Assembly: GCA_965178125.1 (NCBI GenBank)
Contig: OZ237747.1
Coordinates: forward strand, 744,001 to 808,000
Source: Bilabrum cf. latius
Taxonomy: Eukaryota; Bigyra: Bicosoecida; Bigyra; Bicosoecida
Direction of reading: 5' to 3'
DNA: 64,000 nucleotides
Every line of letters begins with the position of its first letter. Position 1 is the stretch's first letter. Positions 34,414-46,650 of this stretch are shown in pieces. The translations under genes were made by a program, and so were the position numbers. The notes beneath the pieces were generated by a model. The model had not been told where the DNA came from and made no database searches. It saw only the letters and a program-made list of their open reading frames with translations.

Positions 34414-37400
34414 ATGAGGCTTGCAGCTGGCTGGTCTCTGCTCGCGCTGGTGCTATCAACTGTTGCGGTTGCCCAGCGACCAGGCACGGCTGCCGCTGGT
34501 CGCCCACACGAACGCAAGATCGACCTCAGCTCCGCACAGAAATTGCTCGATTACAAGCAAAACAACACTCGCCACGATTCCTGCGCGTCCTGCGTCGACG
34601 TGGACCTCTCAGATGCCGACGAAGGCGGCAGCCTGCGAATCGAAGCTACCGAGGCGGTCAAGGACGAGAACATCCGGGTGCGAATCCGCTCAGCGGCCGC
34701 CGCAGGAGGCGGAAACTCTGCTACTTCTCGTGTCCGTCTATCTGAAGTTGTAGTCACGAGCTCTCGCACGTGCGAAACGATCGAGGTGGACGCGAGCGGA
34801 CGCGCTGGCTCTTCAGACGACGCGAAGTAGCAGGCGAACACTGCCACAAGTGGCAGCAGCAGCGGCGACAGCTCTGGTCGAACCGGTAGATTGCTGCAGA
34901 GTGGATCAGGTGCAGACGGTGGCTCATCCAGCGGCTCCTCTGGTGACAGCGGGAAAGACAGCACCGCCACGGGCCGTTTCTCTGACCTCCCCGAGGACCT
35001 GCGCGCCCGCATCCCTGACAGGTGCAACCCAGTCTCCGACGACGCGCCCGAGAACGTTAAAGATTACTGTATGAACCTGATTCGGCAGCTGTACCGGATC
35101 TCTGCCGAGCGCCAGGCCGCTGCCGAGGCTCGCCGGAAGCTGGAGGAGCGCCTGGCTGCCAGCGCGGGCGGGCAGCAGCAGAGCAACACCCAGGAGACTC
35201 TCAGGAGAACCGTGACGAAGACCGTGTGCACGGAGGCAAAGCCAGTCGAGGTTGTCTTCGAGGAATCGGCAGACGTCACCGGCAAGGTCCAGCTCGGGTC
35301 CGGCAACACGATCGAGATCAAGAGGGGTGGCACCTTCCAAGGCGGCCTCGAAGTCGGTACGGGGGCAGAGGTGCGGATCAGCGGCAAGGTGTGCGCTGGT
35401 CGCGAGGCTTCTAGGCGCTGTGCTCAAATTGACGGACGCGAATTTAACTCCACGGAGGATGCGTCCACGGACGGCGACGAGGAGGACAAGGGCATCCGTG
35501 TGGACGGCAAGGTGATCGTCGACGGGGATGCAGAGGTTAAGGGAACCATGGAGCTTTCAGACAACGGCAAGATCGAGATCAACGAAGGGTCCACGCTCCG
35601 ACTATCGCCCCCTGGCCGTTTCGCATCGGCTCGCGCGGGACGGACGGACCTGCTGCGACGTTCGAGGGACGCCAACAGCACCACCGACGCGGCTAGCAAC
35701 AAAGACGAGAACAGGCTCAGCTCGGGCTCGCTGGTGCTCAAGCGCGGCTCCAGGCTGGAAATTTCAGACGATGCTGATTCGGATGAGGCGGGGCAGGGCT
35801 CGACTGGCGGTGCTGCGGGCGACGAGCCGCGCCCTCGGTCCAGGCGCAACGCGACTGAGCTTCGACTGGCCGTCGGCTCGATCGAGAGCGAGGGGCGCGT
35901 AGAGATAAAGGGCCGCAAGGTCAGGCTAGAGGCGGGCGCTGTGGAGCTCAAGGGCAAGGAAGGCAAGCTGGAGGTTTCCGGGGCCTCTCGGCTGGAGCTC
36001 GACGCACCCGTGCTCGGGACAGGCGGTGCCGGAGTTGTCGTGCGCGAGGGAGGCCGCATGGTCTCAAGGCCCCTGTGGTCGTCTGCCTCTGGGCTTACGG
36101 CGTCTGCTGATATTGCGCTGCGCAAGCGGCCTGGTCGCACCAAGTACAAGAACGTGAAGCTGTCGGGCAGGGCATCGGGAGCCGCCGGCGACGACGACGA
36201 CGATGACGACGGGATCTCAACTGGAGCATCAGCCGCCCTGTCTGCTGGAAACATCTTTATCGGTAGAGCAATGTCCAGAGAGGTAAGCCGCATTCACAGC
36301 AGCTTTGCATCGTCAGACGACAACACCACCCAGGTGGGGATCACCACCTCGGGCGAGCTGGTGGACCTCAGCGGCAGCGGAGCATGGCGGCCCACGATCG
36401 AGAGATACCTCGAGAACTCCATGACGTTCAAGAACGACCCTGAATACCGGGTGTACCCGTCTACCTTTCAAGACCGCTCGTGGGGGTGGGGACGGGTGGC
36501 AGGCGACAGCGCGCCCCAGCCCTACGACTGCGGAGGCAACTGGGCCGGGACCAACTCCACCCTGCAGGAGGCCGCCCGAGCCATGGCCATTTCTGTTCGC
36601 CTTACTAGAGCTTGCGTACGAGCCATGGGTGGCGAGCACAGCATGGAGCAGCTGAATCAGCTGGCAGAGGCGGCGAACGGCATGCTTCGGTCGTGGGGCT
36701 TCAAACTGCACAACGCGGAAGCTGGTCTCAGAACGGTAGAGGTGTGCGGAGCGCTGGCGATCATGAAGGAGATGCACGGGCAGGCGTACGATGCCGTGCG
36801 AAGCTCTGTGCTAGCGTCCAGCAGGACGTCTGAGGATCGTCCCAAGCTGTCCTGGAAGGCGGCAGCTGCGCTCGTTGCCACGGGGGCAATCGACCACGCC
36901 GTCATGTCGGAGACAGCACCTGTCCGCCAGCTTCTCTCGGCTGATGTGACCCCGCCGGAGCCCCTGTGGACGGATGACCACTGCGAGGTGGCAGCGAATG
37001 CTTCTGCCAGGGCCGGAGATCGCGTGTTGTCTGCTGTGAGGCAGGTTCAGCTCGTGCACAACATGGATGCCTTCGCGGCCGTGGCACACGCCGGCATGGG
37101 CATTGCATTCCAGCATATCGTGCGCTCTGCCGGCCGCGCCGTTGACGTGGACGGAGAGGTTGAAATCGAGGAAGGTGCCGTGCTCTCTGTAGAGTCTGGT
37201 GTTGCCACCGGCGGGCTCCGTGTGAGACCTGGCGGTGCCGTCTACGGCGACGTGCCTAAGACCCTTGTGGAGGCTGCATCCGGCCGCCTCAACGTATACG
37301 GTTACAACCGGACGCGGCGTGGCACCAACAACAGCAGCTCCAACAGCACCACAGCAGACGATGCCGTGGATGCCATCAACGCGGAGCTCCGCCGCCCGTC

Positions 37401-40400
37401 ATCGGTCCTCCGCTGGGCCATGGGCCTCAGCAGAGAGGGGGAGGAAGACGGCACGCTTGAGATCGACATTCGGACCAAGATGCCCGCGGGACGCTTCTCT
37501 GGGGGTGGAGACTGCGACGACGATGACGACACCGTGGAACCACCCATGGACGGCGTGGCCGGTTCGACCAGCGCAACAGTGGTGGTGGACGACGGATCCG
37601 TGGTGCGCGGCAGGGTGCTTCTGGATGGCGGGGGCAAGCTCCGCACCGCATCCAGCGGTGATGGGAAGCCCAGGTCTGCTGCTTGCAAGCGCAGGTTTGA
37701 TCAGAAAGCGGAACAGCGTAGGGCAGAAGGCATGCGCCGCAACCGAACTGAGCCAGCTGTTGGTGACGACGAGGACATGGAGCTGCGTAAGCAGAACCGT
37801 AGGCTGGCGGCACGGATCGCAGCCAATCTGGCCTGCCGCGAGCTCGCAGTCAGCTTTGGAAACGCCACTATTGACTGTGCCCAGCTAGCTGACGATGATT
37901 CAGGCGAGGACGCAATGGACTTTGAGAGGCCGGGCTTCGACCCTAGCTCTGCCGGTCGCCCGCCCATGTCGGGAGCAGCAGGATCTTCCGACGAAGCCAA
38001 CGGTGACGAAGACGGCGAGGCTCCGGAGGCTACCCGCGAGATGCTCGCTATGGCGCGCGGGATACTGCCTGATGAAGACAGCGACTTGGATCGCGAATGG
38101 CCGCGTGCTCACGATCGCGGAAACGATCACGACGACGCAGCCGGCTCGGACGCGCGCAAGCTCTTGGATGGGGGTGACGGATCCGACGGTGCTTCTGGTG
38201 GGGGTGACAACAAGGACGCGGATGACGACGAGGCAATCGAGACCAGGCGCAGGGGTCTGCGTGCATCGCTGTTTGCGATGCGGCTAGCGATCCCTTTCCT
38301 GGGTCCTTCCCTGTCTGAGGACGACCTCGCGAGCGAGAATCGGACTGCTGTGGCCACTGTGGCTGCCGCTGCGATCAAGAGGCTTGACATGGCCACACCT
38401 GGCTGGTTCGACCGAGCCATGTGCGGTCGCGGTGAGATCCGCGGCAATGGTACGTCCGGCGGTGACAGTCTGGACTGGATGATGGAGGCCCGAAAGAAGG
38501 CAGCGGCACTCAGTGTGACTGCTGGGTATGCGCTGCTCCGTCAGTGGAGCGGGCGAGTGAGGCTGCTGCCCGGCAGGATTGACAAGGCGACCCCTCTGCT
38601 TGCCCAGCGGAGGCTGTCTGATGGCGAAGACGGCGAGATCACCGCGCTCAGGCTGAAGATCAAGCGGCTGGACCAGACAACGCCGCTAATCCGGAACTTC
38701 ACCGATAGCGATGACGCCTTTGATGTGCCCGAGGGCTACGCGCGTGCCGAGCTCGTCCACATGGGGCGCAAGGCTTGGATGGCTGTCTCGGCCATGGCGG
38801 CGAGGTGCCCCGAGTCGAGAGAGACTGCGGCTATGCTGGCCTTCCAGGCAGCTGCCATGGACGCAGATGCCAGGCGGCTCGAGTCCGACATTGCTGTTGA
38901 CGGCGAGGACAATGACTGTGACCTGATTGTGGACGATGGCTCGTCCATCGACCTTGAGGGCGGCGCCCGGGTCGGTGGTGCGATGCAGGTGCGGGGCTAC
39001 GCTCGCATGTCCGGGGGCACGTTCGACTTCAGGCGCTCGGTGTCTTCTGAGAACGGCAATGAAGAAGCTCGCGACACGGGCGGCCTCGAGGTGTCACCTG
39101 ACGGGCTGCTGAGCACGAATCACGACAGTGTGCTGCTCGCCGACAGGGTGGAGACCAAGCCCGGTGCACGCATCGTGGGCGCATCCAGCAGGGCCAAAGC
39201 AAGGATGGGCGAGAGCAAGCCACAGCATGACGACAATGAGAGCGATGAGGGCGATTCAGGCAGCCGGGATGGTGGGAGCCGAGCCAAGGCGGTGCAGATC
39301 CGTGGCGACGAGCGCTACCCTGAGGAAAAGGATTCAGATGAGATTGTGCGGGAGTCTGTCGCAGCCGAGTCGGCCGAGCACGCTTTGCAACGGGTCGGCG
39401 ATGACATCGCTGACGCTGATGCCGACCTCGAGGACCTGCGGGAGGCCCGCGCCGCTCGACGCATGGCGCAGCTGCTCGGCAACCGCACGGAGGCAATGAC
39501 GCATCGCCTGGTGTCCAAGAAGTCCGACCTCGGGATTGCTGGCAGGGAAGGCCAGGAAGACCTGCCCAGCGCTGCCAGGGAGCGTTTCCTGGACGCACTT
39601 GTAGAGGCCATGGACATGTGCATGGGCGACATTGGGCCCGGTGGCGACGGTTCCGATGACGAGGGGGCTCCTACCGGGAGCGAGGGCGGCTCCCCGAGGC
39701 GCATCCTGGCCGGCTTCGCGGTCGGGGGGATTGGCACGCAGCAGAACGCCCTTCGAGAGGCCTTCAAGCTTTAGTTCATGTCCGACCGCGTGTCCGGCTC
39801 GCCCATGTCGGATGCCCTGAAGCTTTGCCTGTGGGATCAGGCGGGTCTCAGTGCTGCGGATCTCAAGGCGATGGCGCGTGCATCTGGACTGCGAGGACCG
39901 AGGGACGGTGACAGCTCTTCAAGTACCACTGCCGCCCGAGTGCTTCAGGAAGGCTCCGACCAGGAAGATCCCTCGGCAGATCCCGCGATGCTGGCAGAGC
40001 TGAGCGCGCTTGCGGCCCGCGCAATGCGCAAGCACAGGCACAGGTACAACGCAACCGGCCTGCACAGGCGAGACATTTTCACCCGCGAGGCCCCGATCGG
40101 GGAGTCTAGTGAGGCGGCATCAGAGGCATGGCAAGCCGTCAATGACCTCGTTGCGGGCTGGGAGTCTGAAACAGCCTATCGGGGCGGCGGTGGCGGAGGC
40201 GGACGCATCTCCTTGCCACCTGCCTGCATGCTGTGCCCTAGGCCTACCCCGGAGCAGGGCAAGCGCGCTCGCGAGACCATGAGAAACCGCACCATGCTAC
40301 GCGTTCGCACTGCATCGGAGGAAGCGGTGGCCCACCTCGCATCCAAGGCGCGTCTCTCCGTGATCGAGATGGAGGCATGCAGCCGCTGCGCGGATCAGCT

Positions 40401-43400
40401 CGCCGAGTACAAGGCCGCCGTGGCGTGGGATGGCACTCTAGACCTGAGGGGCGACGTGCAGATCGACGGTGACTTGGACCTGAGGCCGGGAGCTGGGAGC
40501 CAGGGAACAAGGGCCCGGGATGGATCGGTCACCATTGTGTCCGGGCAGGTGCGCGTACGTCCGACTGGAGTCGAGCCTGTGGATGACGACAGCGATGGTG
40601 ACGGTATTGATGACGGTGGTGATGACGGTGAAGTCGCCGATCTCGAGTCCGATTCGCCTGGCTGCTTCACCGTGGAAGAGGGCTCCGCCGTTGCTGTTGT
40701 GGCCTCCATTGCAGGGAACAAGAAGCCGAAGGTAAAGGCGCACTGCAACTGCACGGGCCACGGAGTGTGCATGTTCGGGCAAGCCAGTTGTAGCGGGGAT
40801 AGCTGCAACAACAAGCCACCCACCTCGGGCGGGCCTCGGATCGACGGCACGCTGCTGATTGGCAGGGGGGCCGAAGTGCAGATGGATGGGTCAGATATGG
40901 GCAGCTATGATTCAGACTCTGGCCGTGCCGACTCCACTCCGCCTGGGCGATTCTCAGCGGGGCGCTTCTAGCCCTCCGCGATGTCTACGCCCCCCGGCAG
41001 GTTCAGCGCCAGCCTGCGCGCCGAATAGGAGGCTGCTGTGCTCGGCATGCTCGATTCGAACGGCATAGATGATGATTGCGACGGCATTGCTGATGCGGAC
41101 GAGGCTATCGTGTGCAGGGCAGCCTTCGACGGCAAGGATGACGACTGTGATGGGATCGCAGATGAGGACTTGGCCGGCGAGTGCCGAGCTCGTGTTGCAA
41201 GCAACGTGGACGACGACTGCGACGGAAGTGTGGACGACGATACCGCGTGCGCGGCCGTCATCGATGGCCGAGATAATGACTGCGATGGCCTTGATGGCAC
41301 TTCGTCTGAGCTGTGCCGGGCCGCAACCGGCGGACTCGATAATGACTGCGACGGCATTTGTGACGAAGCAGACGGCGATGTCTGGGGCGATGACAACGAT
41401 CGATTCGTTGCCGGCGCGTGCGACGGAGTTGACGAGGATTGCAACGGCAAGACGGATGACGATGAGCCACTGGTCATTTCTGGGGGTGCTTCCGGCGAAC
41501 ATGTTGATTCTAGCCCGCTGACCAGGGCTCTCCGCGAGAGGGGGGACTCCACCAGGCGCGGCGCCGGCATGGGTGGCACGGGCGATGGCGGTGATGACGA
41601 TGACGATGACGATTCCTCCGACAGCGACTAGGATTTGATGTCAGAGGACGAAAAGTACGCAAAGCTCGCACGGTATGCCAAGCTGGAGGGCCTCTGCAGA
41701 GCACACCTGCAGGAGAACCGCCGGGGCCCGCTGTGGCGCGTGTCGGCGGCATTCCGTGGCACTTACAACATCTCGAGCGCGATATTTCCCCCTGCCGAGA
41801 ACAGGTACTGGTATGCGCTGCGGATGTGCGCCGGACTGCGGGTCGCAGCTGTGGCGGGTTCTCGGATCAAGCGCGCAGACGGGAGTGCTAGGCCTCTCGC
41901 GAACTCGACCACGGCTGAGGTGATCGAGGTGATCCGTCGCCTTGCGGGCGAGCCCACCGATGGCAGCTCCACCGCAACCCTCCGTGAGATGATCGCAAGT
42001 CTTGCAGATAGGGCAACCCACCTTATCGGGCGGGTGGCCTCGGCTGCCAACGATACTGAACCAGACCGAGACGATGCCTCGATTCGGAGGAGGGAGCAAG
42101 CCGGTATCTCTGGCCAAGCGGGTTCCAGGCTTGAGCTGACAGCCGGCGAGCACACCATCAGCCTCGGTGGAAAGAGTCGCAGCAACACCAGGGTAGACAC
42201 CACCGCAAGGGTCATGTCCGGCAAGCCGAATCGTGACGACTCGAACGACGAGTCTGAGGAGGAGAAGAAGCGCATGGAGGCGGAGGAGGCCGTAGAGGAC
42301 ACGGTCGAAGAAGACACCACAGGCTGTCCCGTGCGCGACCGGGACGAAATCACGAGCGTTTCTCATGCAGACGACTGGAACGAGTGCATTGGCGGGCTGA
42401 GGTGCCGAGCCTCGAGCGGAGATGCCGGCAGCAGCGGGTCCGATGCCTCGAGGGGACGCATTCTCCTGGATCCCCACACGCTCTCGTTCGATAACTTCGA
42501 CAGCGACTCCGACGGAGACGGCCTTGGCGACGGCACGGAGGCGGACATGGAGATGATGTTCGATGCAGTGGGAGATGATGGAGCCCGTCCAGACTCTCGC
42601 TGGAACGTGCCCACGTTCCAGCACCTGCTGTCGATCCAGAAGCAATATGCGCTACACGTGCAGCGTGCACCAACGGAAGGATCCGGTGAGCGCCGCGACC
42701 GACCCTCGAAGAAATGCTGTGTCGTGCACAGCTGCGGCAAGGGTCCGGACGATGCATCAGCAAGGTGCCTTGGGCCGGTGCTGGACGCCGAGAAGGACTG
42801 TCCCACAGGAACTGTGGTGGATCGGCCGTGCGACGAGACCTGCCCCCAAGCTCGCTCGCCTTGGTTTGACACTGCGCACCAGCTTGACCCGTCAATGCAG
42901 AACCGGACCGACTCTGGCTCTGATGGAGGTGTAACCAGCCCGGTCGGAGATGGTCCAGGCAGCGATGACGGTCCAGGTTCCGGCGGTGCTGGAACTGGCG
43001 GTCCTGCCGGTGATGATGACGGCCCAACAGGCGGGTCCGGAATCCCTGGCGTTGACGGTCCGGGCTCCGGCGGTCCTGGAACTGGCGGTCCTGCCGGTGA
43101 TGATGACGGCCCAACAGGCGGGTCCGGAATCCCTGGCGTTGACGGTCCGGGCTCCGGCGGTCCTGGAACTGGCGGTCCTGCCGGTGATGATGACGGCCCA
43201 ACAGGCGGGTCCGGAATCCCTGGCGTTGACGGTCCGGGCTCCGGCGGTCCTGGAACTGGCGGTCCTGCCGGTGATGATGACGGCCCAACAGGCGGGTCCG
43301 GAATCCCTGGCGTTGACGGTCCGGGCTCCGGCGGTCCTGGAACTGGCGGTCCTGCCGGTGATGATGACGGCCCAACAGGCGGGTCCGGAATCCCTGGCGT

Positions 43401-46311
43401 TGACGGTCCGGGCTCCGGCGGTCCTGGAACTGGCGGTCCTGCCGGTGATGATGACGGCCCAACAGGCGGGTCCGGAATCCCTGGCGTTGACGGTCCGGGC
43501 TCCGGCGGTCCTGGAACTGGCGGTCCTGCCGGTGATGATGACGGCCCAACAGGCGGGTCCGGAATCCCTGGCGTTGACGGTCCGGGCTCCGGCGGTCCTG
43601 GAACTGGCGGTCCTGCCGGTGATGATGACCTGCTCACCAGTGGTCCGGGGACTGGCGGTCCTGGTCCTGCCGCCGATGATGACTTGCTCATGGGTGGTCC
43701 GAACAGTGACGGCGGCGTTGGTGCGGAGAACAAGAAGAAGTGTGCCGTATGCAGCGCCACAGCCTCGGTGTTTGCCAAGGCGCTCAAGGCAGCCGCCAAG
43801 CGCGAAATGATCAACAGCCGAGACGGAATGTGCTCGGCATTGCAGGTGACCGACGGCGGCTCGGATGCAATGTGCAGCGCGATTGCCGTTGCGGCAGGCC
43901 TGGAACAAGGCAGTGATGAGTGGAAGCTCTTCTCGCACGTCTGCGTCAAGGCTCTGGATGACCATCCCAGCATCTTAGATGCCCTCAAGTGCATTTGCAG
44001 CAACGTGGGCGACCTGAAGCTCCGCATCCTGTGGGAGCTTCTGTCCCGCATCGAGTGCATTATTTGCAAGGAGCACTGCATGGCAGCAGGCGTTGACATT
44101 TGCGAGCCCATGCGATCGCTGCAGTTGGACGGTAGCTGGCGTGAGACGTACTACAGTACGTGGAGCTCTATCCAGAGGTGCATGTAGGCTGCTAGCGATG
44201 GTGGGTCGATTCCCGGGCGGCAGCTCCGCGGCTCAATTGCTCGCCCCTAGGTGAGGCAGCTTCAGCAGACTGATTTAGGAGAAGGTGATATCATCGCAGC
44301 CATCCAACAGAGCGGTGGCGACGGGGGTGCATCCTCGGCCTCTGAGACGGTGGTGTTCGGAGAGCTGGTCGGCTGCGGTGAGGTCAGCTCTGGCGACCTT
44401 CGTATCGCTGGGGGTGGTATCCTGGCCCCGGGTACTGCAGACCCGCTGACTCCTTGCCAGGCATACGTGGCCGGCGAGCTCACCGTGGAGGCCGGTGGTG
44501 AGCTGGCAATCGACGTGTCTCCTGCAATGCAGGGCACGGCCGCTTCCTCGGACAGCGTGCACAGTGGGGGCATCGCATTCCTCGCGGGTGGATCCGCGGT
44601 GGCAGCGACTTCGACGCAGTCTGATGGGGTTCTTAGCTCCCTGCCGCTCGACCTTGTTTCTTCGGACGTGCTCGCAGGAATGCCCAACGACCAGTGCAGC
44701 GTGATCGGGTTCGTGATCGACAACAACCAGCAGGTGACTGGGCAGTTCTCTGTTGTAGAGAGCCTGGCCGGCATCTCTGCTGTCCAATTCGCGGGGTCGG
44801 TCTGCGCACCTTCGGGCCCATAGCCTTCACCATCCAGCTCGCTGGGCCCATAGCCTTCATCGTCCAGCTCGTTGGGTCCATAGCCTTCACCTTCAAGCTC
44901 GCCAATGCCGATGCAGGGTAGCAACTCCCCGCAGCCGTCCAGTCCGGGCCAGGGCAACGGGTCCCCCAGCCCGATCCCATCTTCCAGCTCGTCGGCGAAC
45001 CCATTTGTGTCGTCTTCTAGCAAACCCGCGGACCCGACTCGCAATCCTGAGCCCAGCATCATGCCCAGCAGCTCACCCTTACCCGCCGCCGCGACCCCTA
45101 CTCCGTCTAGGCAGCCGGGTGCATCGGCCTCCCCATCGCCCAAGCCACCACGCCGCGACGTCTGCGCGCCGAACGGGAGACAAGTGTGCCAGAACAACGC
45201 AACCTGCACGGTTGAGATGTCATCCACCGGTGGATTCGCGGCCGAGTGCTCATGCAGGCTCGGCTTCACTGGCGATCGCTGCACGGTCGCGCCGGTGAAC
45301 CCCTGCGACGGCGTATAGTGCGGCAATGGCGTGTGCGCTGCCGGTGCTTCTGGGAATCACAAGTGCTTGTGCAACGCCGGGTTCGTACCTAGCCCCGAAG
45401 GCGTGTGCAACCTTGCGCCAGTGGAGCCGACCTGCAACGACGGTTTGCAGAATCTGGACGAGTCGGACGTAGATTGCGGCGGCGGGTGCGATGACAAGTG
45501 TGCGTCGGGACTTACCTGCTACACCAGTGCGGACTGCGACGGCGATCTCGTGTGCGGTGGCGAAAACGATGCCGATTCTGGCGTGTGCATGCCGGCCACG
45601 CGTCCGGCCGGCGTGGTCGCTTCCTTCAACGGCGTCGGCTTCCGCGGTATCACCAAGCAGCAGTTCTCCAGCGCCTTGAGCCAGGCCTACATCGATTCGC
45701 TGGTTCTCAGCATGGATGGGGCCAAGGATGCCAGCATCATACGAGTGAAGGATATTCCAAGCAGCTCCCGCAGGCAGCTGCAGTCCACGAGCGCGGGCAT
45801 TGTCGTTGACTCGGAGGTGATCTTCCACGAAGACGTCTCTGAGCAGGACGCCAGTGCGCAGGTCACGGCCACCACGGCAACGCCCTCGTCTGGTGGGGGT
45901 GCATCTGCGCTTTAGATGGCCGTGCAGTCCGCTGCTGAGCGTGCCGGACTCGGCTCTGCGGTTCAGGTGGACGTTTCTGCTGTGCAGACTGAGACGTCGA
46001 CCCGCACCACTGTGATCAGTGCCAACGAGGTCAGCGCTTCCAACCCCAACGCGCCCGGCGGCGGCGGCGGTGACGACGACGACTCCGGGGGAATCGGACT
46101 TGGTGCGATCATTGGAATCATCGTGGGTGTGCTGGTTGTGGGAGGAATCGCCATCGGCGCCATGATGATGTGCCGCAGTCCCACGAGGGCGCCCAGGCAG
46201 TCGAGATCAAACGACATTGGCCAACAGGCTGCCTCCAAGGCTGACGGCAGCTTTGGCACGCAGAATCCCATGCCGGTCGGGTTCGCCTCGAAGTCTGCAG
46301 AGGCTGTGTAA
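34414..46311 (+). CDS. Giant type I membrane protein with beta-solenoid, MopE-type, Gly/Pro-rich and EGF-like segments (3,965 residues)
   Basis: One frame of 11,898 bp, ATG at 34414, TAA at 46309-46311, no intron needed. TAG (Gln) at 34828, 39772, 40969, 41026, 41629, 44185, 44248, 44821, 44851, 44881, 45316 and 45913. Signal peptide 1-21. Short repeating strands with V/I-x-G patterns (bactofilin/autotransporter-like beta-solenoid, e.g. GGLRVRPGGAVYGDV) recur from ~280 to ~3370, including a GGGILAPGTADP segment like autotransporter-associated repeats. Residues ~2213-2356 hold about eight Asp-rich D/N-D-D-C-D/N-G units of the MopE metal-binding type. Gly/Pro/Asp repeats ~2860-3080; EGF-like modules ~3583-3670 (VQCGNGVC spans TAG 45316). 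One transmembrane helix (~3893-3920) and a 45-residue cytoplasmic tail. Probably a cell-surface, extracellular-matrix or cell-wall adhesion protein; function is inference. Confidence 0.87.
43000..43640 (+). repeat. 87-bp tandem repeats encoding a 29-residue Gly/Pro/Asp unit
   Basis: The start gttgacggtc recurs at 43051, 43138, 43225, 43312, 43399, 43486 and 43573, 87 bp apart, nearly identical. Each unit encodes VDGPGSGGPGTGGPAGDDD followed by GPTGGSGIPG. It is collagen-like in content but without a strict Gly-X-Y register; the DDD may bind calcium. Confidence 0.93.
44821..44890 (+). repeat. 30-bp repeat carrying a TAG codon in each unit
   Basis: TAG codons at 44821, 44851 and 44881 are exactly 30 bp apart within a repeat encoding Q-P-S-x-S-S-S-L-G-P. 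The repeat makes sense only if TAG is a sense codon, since the frame continues into EGF-like modules and the transmembrane helix. Confidence 0.85.
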
Positions 46312-46650
46312 GGTGCCGTGGGGCGGCAATACATGATGTGTTTTGAATTCAACTCCAAGTGTGGGCAGATATCCGCAGCGCCGTCGTGCTGCTGATGGTC
46401 ACTTGCCAGTGCACCACAGCCTCTCAGCTCCATCAGGAGCAAGCACTGCCGTGGACCACACTTGGACCTGGATACGGCATGACACGGGGATTGGGCTCTG
46501 GGCCAACTAGGCGGTTCACCAGTCAGCAACTCCGTAGCGTGTCGAATTCAGTGCTTGTTTGCTAGCAATACTTCGCACTTTTTGTGCAAGACTTGTGTGT
46601 ATTTTGAACAGCCACAGCAACGCAATCCGGAATCCGGATGTGAGCCCTGG
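46312..46650. other. Convergent 3' intergenic region
   Basis: 339 bp between the stop codons of the giant membrane protein and the tRNA-splicing endonuclease genes. No coding stretch or repeat is supported here. Confidence 0.5.
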
